This document shows positions 7,427 to 12,805 of a stretch of DNA of 15,719 bases, piece after piece (position 1 is the first letter of the stretch; every line of letters starts with the position of its first letter). Location of the stretch: the NCBI GenBank assembly GCA_045617845.1, contig JAZLJL010000100.1, forward strand, positions 1 to 15,719, read 5' to 3'. Both the position numbers and the translations under genes were made by a program. The stretch comes from UBA1181 sp045617845 (GTDB lineage: Bacteria; Bacteroidota; Bacteroidia; Bacteroidales; Paludibacteraceae). The notes below the pieces were generated by a model, which had not been told where the DNA came from, ran no database searches, and saw only the letters and a list, made by a program, of their open reading frames with translations.

Positions 7427-9637
7427 TTATTCCATTAATACGTTCATCATCTTCCACTGCCACCGGAAGAAAGATTGTTGCAATATACCTTTGTGATGAC
7501 TATAATCCATGATATTATCAGTAGTGGCATACTGGTATACAAATTTAGCGGCGGAAGTACACCCCGTAAACGTATGGGGAAGTCCAAGGGCATGACCAAG
7601 TTCATGGGCTGGCACAAATGATTGGCAAGTGGAAAAACAAACGATAAAATTCTTTCCCACCAATGACACCCCGCCAAGTCCAACATAATTGTTAAATATT
7701 TTCGAGAAAACTTTACCTGGTCTTGGCAGAGTATATAAGATATATGTCATTCGATTATTCTTAATAGGTGCATATCGGGCCAAATCCTGCAGCAAAGTAT
7801 AAAGCACACCATTGGAGGTGTCTAGCCAATCTGGATTATTAACGTTATGTAAACAACTGGAATAAACCCCCATGGGTTTTTTCCCTTTGTCTAAAATGTA
7901 TTTTTTCACAATCGGATCATCCTCATTATCCAATTCAATTTGTATTTTTTCCACATGTATATTAATATATACCTGATCATAATGTTTTTGCAAAACACTT
8001 TCATCAATTTTTGAAATTTGAGAACCATCTAAAGCGACAATATTTCCGCCATTGGCCTTCCCTTTATAACAGACATTAACCAAAACTACATTCACACTTC
8101 TTTTATGCATGTCATCATTCGGCAAAATCTGTACGGAGCCACACAATTGCCGACTCTCCTCCTTCCCCTTTTCCGGATACGCCCACACATTCAAATTGAC
8201 GGGTTTTGAGAACTCCTTGTTACACTTAACCTTCACCATCATTCCCGACATCAAGAAAGAAGTGGACTTCTGGTCAACGGAAAGGTAACCACCTTTCTCA
8301 GCCTCCGGATTGCTAAATTCGAACTTATACTCTTGAGGATCCTTTTTGCTTTCGACAACAAGTTGCAATTGGGCGCTCTTCCCTTTGAGGATAGTCATTT
8401 GAGGAATTAAATAGAGACCGTGGGACACTTCTTTAGGATCATCATAGTTCTGCGCCACCTTCAATTTCGGCAACAATATTCTAGAATATGTCCAAATATG
8501 TTTTGCAACCATCACGGAATCTTTTCGGAAATTTCCAGAATACCCTTGATTTGCATCTTGATGCACATTCCCTTGCTCATCATAATGATATCCTAGATTA
8601 TCAAGGAAAGTGCAATCATGAAGAATTCGGGAATTAGACGTATTCGTATCCCCTACCCTAAACCATGAGAAGCCGAAGGATCCATCATAATTGGCAGTCG
8701 GTCTGAAATCCACCCGGCAGGAAGCGTCACTGGTTTTCTCCCAGTCTTTCACTTTAGGCTCCGTCATCACACAAATTATCGATGATTGGGGACCAGTCAA
8801 TTTTATGTTATTTGAATCATAAGACAACTTGGGCGTAATATCTTTATGACCTGGCCAAAAGCTACTCGTATCACATTGGCAGACAATCTGATTGCCCGAA
8901 TCCAAAAAAGCAGTGGTCTTATTCTTATACAACGCCACATTGTCCTTAACCCGCAATGCGAAAAAAGATCCAGCCCCAACCTTCACATAGACAGTTCCGC
9001 CATACAAACCCTCCGTTTGGATATGCGCATATAACACTTCGTTGGCATGTGCGGTACGGGAAGCACGATGATACGACGTCGTATTCGCATCCACAATATA
9101 CTTCTGGTCCTCATTCTCCCCCCAATAAAAGGAACTTATCGAAGTTCCATTCGGATGCTCTATCTTCAGACTAACTGAAAAGCCATTCCCATTTACTGTT
9201 GTTGCCACACAATTGGTCGAATTGAGGTTGGAGGAAGAAACCAGACCGTTCTTCACATCCAGCAGATTAGGAATAGAGGTCGCAGGCGCCAATGAATCCC
9301 TCCCCGAAGATTGCAGACTGAAATCCAAAACAAATGTTCCTCCCGCCAAATGGGAAGGGAACGTCAACGTAAGGACACGCAAATTGGAGTCAGAAGGGCT
9401 AGGAAGATTATTCCACCATGAAACAAAAGAATTCGTCCACGACGAGTCCACCGTTTTCATCGACGAGAGAGGAACCCCATCCAAATAATAATCCAAGGAA
9501 AATTGCGGGTCATGCAAATGACAACGGAGCATCAACGAATTGTCCGCGTCAGAGATGGAATCGAAATACAAATAGACCTCACAATCCTTACCCGATTCAA
9601 CTGTCTTAGGCGTAAAAGCATATCTGATATTTGCCAT
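7427..9637 (-). CDS. Metzincin-type zinc metalloprotease A; candidate T6SS effector
   Basis: I chose the ATG at 9637 (MANIRYAF, 736 aa), because it matches the start of the paralogue and the upstream in-frame extension (MVWKCFTLSFEKIIF) has no counterpart. There is no signal peptide. The C-terminus carries HELGHALGLPH at 678-688 and Met-turn NIMDYS with Met710. The conserved cysteines CFSTC before the helix and HTFTGC after it match metalloprotease B. Residues 1-540 are homologous to B throughout (for example LYAHIQTEGLYGG, FRPTANYDGSFGFSWFRVGDT, GLYLIPQ, LSVDQKS). About residues 550-670, between the scaffold and the zinc site, are highly divergent, and A lacks the Gln/Glu-rich linker of B. 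The partner gene for the exported protein follows after 1 nt. Function as a secreted antibacterial protease is inference from gene order. Confidence 0.9.
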   Translation of the reverse strand: MANIRYAFTPKTVESGKDCEVYLYFDSISDADNSLMLRCHLHDPQFSLDYYLDGVPLSSMKTVDSSWTNSFVSWWNNLPSPSDSNLRVLTLTFPSHLAGGTFVLDFSLQSSGRDSLAPATSIPNLLDVKNGLVSSSNLNSTNCVATTVNGNGFSVSLKIEHPNGTSISSFYWGENEDQKYIVDANTTSYHRASRTAHANEVLYAHIQTEGLYGGTVYVKVGAGSFFALRVKDNVALYKNKTTAFLDSGNQIVCQCDTSSFWPGHKDITPKLSYDSNNIKLTGPQSSIICVMTEPKVKDWEKTSDASCRVDFRPTANYDGSFGFSWFRVGDTNTSNSRILHDCTFLDNLGYHYDEQGNVHQDANQGYSGNFRKDSVMVAKHIWTYSRILLPKLKVAQNYDDPKEVSHGLYLIPQMTILKGKSAQLQLVVESKKDPQEYKFEFSNPEAEKGGYLSVDQKSTSFLMSGMMVKVKCNKEFSKPVNLNVWAYPEKGKEESRQLCGSVQILPNDDMHKRSVNVVLVNVCYKGKANGGNIVALDGSQISKIDESVLQKHYDQVYINIHVEKIQIELDNEDDPIVKKYILDKGKKPMGVYSSCLHNVNNPDWLDTSNGVLYTLLQDLARYAPIKNNRMTYILYTLPRPGKVFSKIFNNYVGLGGVSLVGKNFIVCFSTCQSFVPAHELGHALGLPHTFTGCTSAAKFVYQYATTDNIMDYSHHKGILQQSFFRWQWKMMNVLME

Positions 9638-9806
9638 AAATATTATTTTTTCAAAAGATAATGTAAAGCACTTCCACACCACATACTTCAGCCGTAACCA
9701 TTACAAAACAACCAAAATCATCGTATAATTTTAGATTGCGGACCATGAACTAAGGATTGGGCCCATCCTATGAGCATAACATTATCTTCATTATTTAATA
9801 TATAAC
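9638..9806 (-). promoter_or_regulatory. Long 5' leader of metalloprotease A
   Basis: Roughly 170 nt of non-coding leader. It includes a near-palindrome around GGGCCC (9753-9769: arms AGGAT and ATCCT) that could form a small hairpin. Its start-proximal part resembles the metalloprotease B leader (GTGTGG, GAAGTGCTTTAC), so the promoter and leader seem to have been duplicated with the gene. Confidence 0.4.
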
Positions 9807-9846
9807 CTATGATGCAAATGTACGCATTCTACTTGATATCTGCAAA
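9796..9846 (-). promoter_or_regulatory. Promoter of metalloprotease A cassette
   Basis: Minus strand: TTTG at 9846-9843, 20 nt, then TACATTTG at 9822-9815, a perfect match to the Bacteroidetes -33/-7 consensus. Eight nt downstream lies GTTATATATTA (9806-9796), the same box as at the vgrG and metalloprotease B promoters. The IS30 remnant begins only a few tens of bases upstream, so any distal upstream control sites may have been replaced. Confidence 0.75.
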
Positions 9847-9869
9847 AACGCAAGCGGATAATTATCTAA

Positions 9870-10203
9870 CGTACATTCAAATGCCAAGTGCAAAAATATC
9901 ATAATAAATTAAAGAACACTTTTGAAGGGGAAGAAAAATCCAATTTTTCTCAGGGGCGACGATTCAGTTTATACTGGACGGACTTGATGAACTCATCAGA
10001 GAAATCGTCAAAGTCAGCACCTTTAGGGATATATTGTCTAATGAGTTTGTTGGCATTTTCAATGGCCCCTTTTTGCCAAGAGGAATAAGGGTCAGCAAAG
10101 AAAACAGAAGCCTTGATTTTCTCTGTCACGTATGTATGAGCAGAGAACTCGGAGCCATTGTCGGTGGTGATGGTTTTCACATGCTTTTTGTAAGGGAGTA
10201 AAA
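9870..10203 (-). mobile_element. IS30-family transposase 3' remnant
   Basis: The minus frame from about 10203 reads HVKTITTDNGSEFSAH, then FADPYSSWQKGAIENANKL, then IPKGADFDDFSDEF. These are the second Asp and the Glu regions of the IS30-type DDE core near the C-terminus. An in-frame TGA at 9952-9950 (NRRP, stop, EKLDFSSP) breaks the frame, with recognisable C-terminal residues continuing to a natural stop at 9901-9899. The 5' part is missing: at about 10203 the sequence switches into an IS982 fragment. The 3' end of the element is estimated only roughly. It is a dead fragment. No intact transposase or usable first terminal repeat is present. Confidence 0.8.
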
Positions 10204-10528
10204 CACATATTCCAAATAGAAGTGCTTTAGACATCTGAAACCAGAGGCATGGAACATAATCACAATAAGCATAACTTCAGCACTTGATAAGCGGTTGTCT
10301 CTGTGGTACTTACGTTTTATGGTATTTGTGGTGTCAATAGCGTATTTTTCAACTATTGAATTAAAATATTTGCAGAAATCGTATTCCAAACAATCAATTT
10401 CTGTAACTTTGTCTTCGGTGAACAGGCAATAAAAGTTTGTTTTTTTGTTTTTTTTGTCATGATAAATGATATAATTTTTATTGCTAATCACCAAACAATC
10501 AATTAGTTAAAATTCATCGAACTCACGT
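10204..10528 (-). mobile_element. IS982-family 5' remnant, left copy
   Basis: Minus-strand residues FTEDKVTEIDCLEYDFCKYF, then KRKYHRDNRLSSAEVMLIVIMFHASGF and RCLKHFYLEYV, match the N-terminus of IS982-type transposases and the right-hand copy at 15431. The expected ATG is CTG here (10425-10423). The frame is cut at about 10204, where IS30 sequence begins. Upstream of the reading frame a non-coding block with a T-rich tract ends at ACGTGAGTTCGATG (10528-10515), the same end as in the right copy at 15329. It cannot encode a working transposase. Confidence 0.8.
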
Positions 10529-10542
10529 AAAATTAAGATGAA

Positions 10543-11001
10543 ATGGAACTATTCTTTAATGTGGACGAACAAACATATAAAAATAAAAATTGTGATGAAC
10601 TGTTTTCTCCTGAAATACAGTATAAGAAAGTGTATGCAATGATGTGTTGGAATCATGTGTGTGTAAAATTTGCTTGGTATAGTTGGACGATAAATCCTGA
10701 TATTTTTGAATTGTCATCGAATATATTTTCTTTTTGTATAGATACTTTTTTTGCTGTTTATGATTTTCCCCATAAAAAAATAGTGTTTAAGTTGGATTTA
10801 GATACTTATTATTTATGTCATTTTATTTCACAAAACAAATTGTTTTTGTTCTGCGAATTGTCTATGTTGGTTTTTGATGTGAATAAAAATTATTTAATAG
10901 AAACATATGATTTCCCTGAAATTATGTCTTCTTATCGAATAGAAGAAGACTTTATTGTAGTAAAACTACTTGATGATAGAGAATTAAGTTTTAAAATGTA
11001 A
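10543..11001 (+). CDS. AT-rich 152-aa hypothetical protein; possible orphan Rhs immunity protein
   Basis: I do not recognise a family. The product is 152 aa, acidic and rich in Phe, Tyr, Leu and Ile, with alternating strands (FAVYDFPHKKIVFKLDLD, ELSMLVFDVNK, DFIVVKLLDDRELSFKM). It has no signal peptide or clear membrane helix, so it is likely cytoplasmic. Base composition is clearly more AT-rich than the genes around it, a sign of separate ancestry. An in-frame stop 9 nt upstream fixes the ATG at 10543, only 14 bp from the IS982 end. Its stop (10999-11001) coincides with the first bases of the Rhs core fragment. A small AT-rich gene directly before an Rhs core scrap is what displaced Rhs toxin/immunity modules look like; the immunity role is inferred from that. 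Confidence 0.6.
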   Translation: MELFFNVDEQTYKNKNCDELFSPEIQYKKVYAMMCWNHVCVKFAWYSWTINPDIFELSSNIFSFCIDTFFAVYDFPHKKIVFKLDLDTYYLCHFISQNKLFLFCELSMLVFDVNKNYLIETYDFPEIMSSYRIEEDFIVVKLLDDRELSFKM

Positions 11002-11906
11002 AATATCCTCAGCATCCTGAGAACAATGTAACATACACATACGGGGGCGTGAATGCGCCATACAACCGTGTGGGACGTGTCGCCTTGGTTGAAGACGCAA
11101 GCGGCGCCGTTGAACATTACTACGGGAAAATGGGAGAAGTGACCAAACAACGTCGCACTCTCGTGATCCCTAATGTGGCAGTTGCCACTTATACCACACA
11201 ATGGAAATATGATAGTCACAACCGATTATTGGAAATGATTTATCCCGACGAGGAAAAAATCAAATACTCCTATAACTTCGGTGGACAATTATCATCCGTT
11301 GTCGGTGAAAAATCTTATCTTTACCGCTACATCGATACCATCGGATATGACATGTACGAGCAGAAAAAATACATGAAATATGGTAATGGTACAGAAACAA
11401 CGTATGACTATTCGTCAAAACGTCGCAGGCTGAAAAATGTTGCCGTCACCTCCCCAGTGTATGGCGCATCAAAAATCATGGATAACACCTATTCGTATGA
11501 CGAAATGGACAACATCATTTCTCTTGTAAATAATGCTGTTCAACAAAATACAGAAAATGGGAAATCTATCGGTGGTCAGGTCACACAGAATTACACATAC
11601 GACTCATGGTCTCGTCTGACTAAAGCAGTCGGTGATTTCACTGCCGGAGACAAAAAAGCTCATTACGAGCTAAACATGGGGTATGACAAACTATACAATA
11701 TAACGTCCAAACAGTTGGATTTACGGCAGGAAAATTTACAATTTGACGGTAAGTTATATACGGGACATGATTTCACATACAATTATGACAAGGGAAATCC
11801 GTTTAAATTAGAAAATGTTTTTACTAAAGAGTATGCGACAGAACAAGATACGACATCGGATGACATGTTTTGTAATACTATCACTTATCAGACCAGTTAC
11901 CTTTAG
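11001..11906 (+). pseudogene. Rhs/YD-repeat core fragment, truncated at both ends
   Basis: The open frame continues upstream of the GTG at 11049 as KYPQHPENNVTYTYGG, so the Rhs homology begins at about 11001 with no start codon of its own. YD-type repeats follow: WKYDSHNRLLEMIYPD, YSYDEMDNIISLV, YTYDSWSRLTKAVGDF, MGYDKLYNITSKQ, FTYNYDKGNPFKLENV. In Bacteroidetes Rhs proteins this is the part shortly before the conserved end of the core shell and the variable toxin tip. Here the sequence runs into TITYQTSYL and a stop next to an IS3 remnant, so the core end, the autocleavage motif and the tip are all missing. It is a scrap rather than a functional gene, although a short polypeptide could be made from GTG. 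Confidence 0.85.
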
Positions 11907-11962
11907 ATCTTAGTTAAACAGTAACCTTCCCCCTAGGGGAAAACAGCCGAAGTAAAATCAAG

Positions 11963-12360
11963 TTAGGACACCTTGGGCAACTCGTCACCACAAAGATTTA
12001 AAGATTTTGGAGTTTTATGTCCTATGCCTTGGTGCTGCCTGCGATTGTTGTAGTAGTCTATGTACCATCTTATCCCTTCCCGCATCTTCACCCCATCGTC
12101 AAACGGGGGAAAATAGACGTACTCGTTCTTGATGGTACGCCCAAAACGCTCAATCCATATGTTGTCCTTGCATCGCCCCTCTTTTTTTCTGTGAAGGCTG
12201 CTGACGCATTGGCCAGAAACTCAGATTTCCAGTTGGAGATCATCACACTCGACACATTGAAACGCTCTGACAACTGTGCCAATGTCTCTTGCCCCTTCAG
12301 TGCCTCTATGGCAACTTGGGCTTTAAATTCTGCCGTAAAGCTCCTTCTTTTACTTTTCAT
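11963..12360 (-). mobile_element. Internally deleted IS3-family element (orfA 5' end joined to orfB 3' end)
   Basis: From ATG at 12360 the minus frame encodes the start of an IS3-type OrfA with a helix-turn-helix (KSKRRSFTAEFKAQVAIEAL, LAQLSERFNVSSVMISNWK). At about 12183, inside a run of A and G, it joins the last part of OrfB in another frame: GRCKDNIWIERFGRTIKNEYV, with the catalytic-Glu region, then YYNNRRQHQGIGHKTPKSL, with a stop at 11965-11963. The OrfA C-terminus and most of the OrfB DDE core are absent. Flanking non-coding element DNA probably extends to about 12415 on one side and about 11910 on the other; I could not confirm the terminal repeats. It interrupts or follows the broken Rhs core. 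Confidence 0.85.
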
Positions 12361-12473
12361 ATCTGCTAAATTAAACTTTATTTTCTTAACTTAGCAACTG
12401 GTTCGAAAAAGTGGCAGTATTATACCATCGCAAAAATAAATTATAGCAGACTTTTTTTTTACAATAAAGATGC

Positions 12474-12508
12474 AAAAAAGGAGAATGTGCCATATAGTCA
12501 CATTCTCC
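12474..12508 (-). terminator. Rho-independent terminator after the 44-aa peptide gene
   Basis: A perfect 10-bp stem (GGAGAATGTG at 12480-12489 with CACATTCTCC at 12499-12508) and a 9-nt loop is followed on the minus strand by six T (12479-12474). It lies about 25 bp past the stop of the small peptide gene and should end the minus-strand transcript coming from the LRR gene. Confidence 0.85.
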
Positions 12509-12532
12509 TCTGACCTTATTAGAATTAGGAAT

Positions 12533-12667
12533 TTATTCTTCCACACCAGGAATCAACGGTGCCCAACCAGGTTGCAGTCCTTCTCCTTCTCCACTAGTTG
12601 CAATAACATCGTTTACCGTAATCTCAATCATCTCCATTTCTGGAGTTTCAAATATTTGTCTTTCCAT
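12533..12667 (-). CDS. Small 44-aa peptide of the Bacteroidales ETPE-type, function unknown
   Basis: The predicted peptide begins MERQIFETPEMEMIEITVND, continues VIATSGEGEGLQPGW and ends LIPGVEE. Short peptides of this pattern (aromatic-E-x-P-E-x-E-hydrophobic-E-I, then TSG, then a Gly-rich tail) recur in Bacteroides and Prevotella genomes. From memory of such sequences I take this as a loose family without known function. It is strongly acidic, with no signal peptide. I prefer the ATG at 12667 because it puts the family-like segment at the N-terminus; an in-frame ATG at 12724 would add 19 residues. It is 138 nt downstream of the LRR gene on the same strand and is followed by a strong terminator, so it is the last gene of that transcript. 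Confidence 0.6.
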   Translation of the reverse strand: MERQIFETPEMEMIEITVNDVIATSGEGEGLQPGWAPLIPGVEE

Positions 12668-12772
12668 ATTTTTATCATTTAAGGGGGCTTCTACAAGCTC
12701 CCGATTATTAATTTTATACAACATTTATTTCTTAATCTTTTGTGCGATTTTGAAATCTATCCATTGAATAAT

Positions 12773-12798
12773 ATGGAGTGAATACAGATTCACCCCAT
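12773..12798 (-). other. Strong intergenic hairpin after the LRR gene
   Basis: An 11-bp stem with one G-U pair (ATGGGGTGAAT with ATTCACTCCAT on the minus strand) and a 4-nt loop starts 7 nt after the LRR stop codon. It is not followed by a T tract, so it is more likely an mRNA-stabilising or partly terminating stem between the LRR and small-peptide cistrons than a full terminator. Confidence 0.6.
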
Positions 12799-12805
12799 AC
12801 TGCTC

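Noticed and set aside
9638..9682. An upstream ATG at 9682 extending metalloprotease A by 15 residues
   Set aside because: The paralogue starts at MANIRYAF, and the extension has no similarity to it and lies in the leader that the two genes share in part.
9950..10234. Apparent intact 94-aa gene starting MSKALLFGICV
   Set aside because: The start lies in IS982 sequence read in another frame; the protein is an accidental fusion across the IS982/IS30 junction.
11927..11941. GC-rich palindrome around CCCCTAGGGG as a terminator
   Set aside because: No T tract follows on either strand; it is probably part of an IS end.
12088..12360. Apparent 90-aa OrfA-like gene
   Set aside because: Only the first ~60 residues are OrfA; the rest is OrfB sequence read out of frame after an internal deletion.
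12017..12394. 125-aa plus-strand frame
   Set aside because: It is antisense to the IS3 remnant, whose minus-strand frames carry recognisable transposase motifs.
12668..12724. Longer 63-aa version of the small peptide starting at 12724
   Set aside because: The conserved-looking segment begins at the later ATG; the extra 19 residues add no recognisable feature. It is kept as an alternative start.
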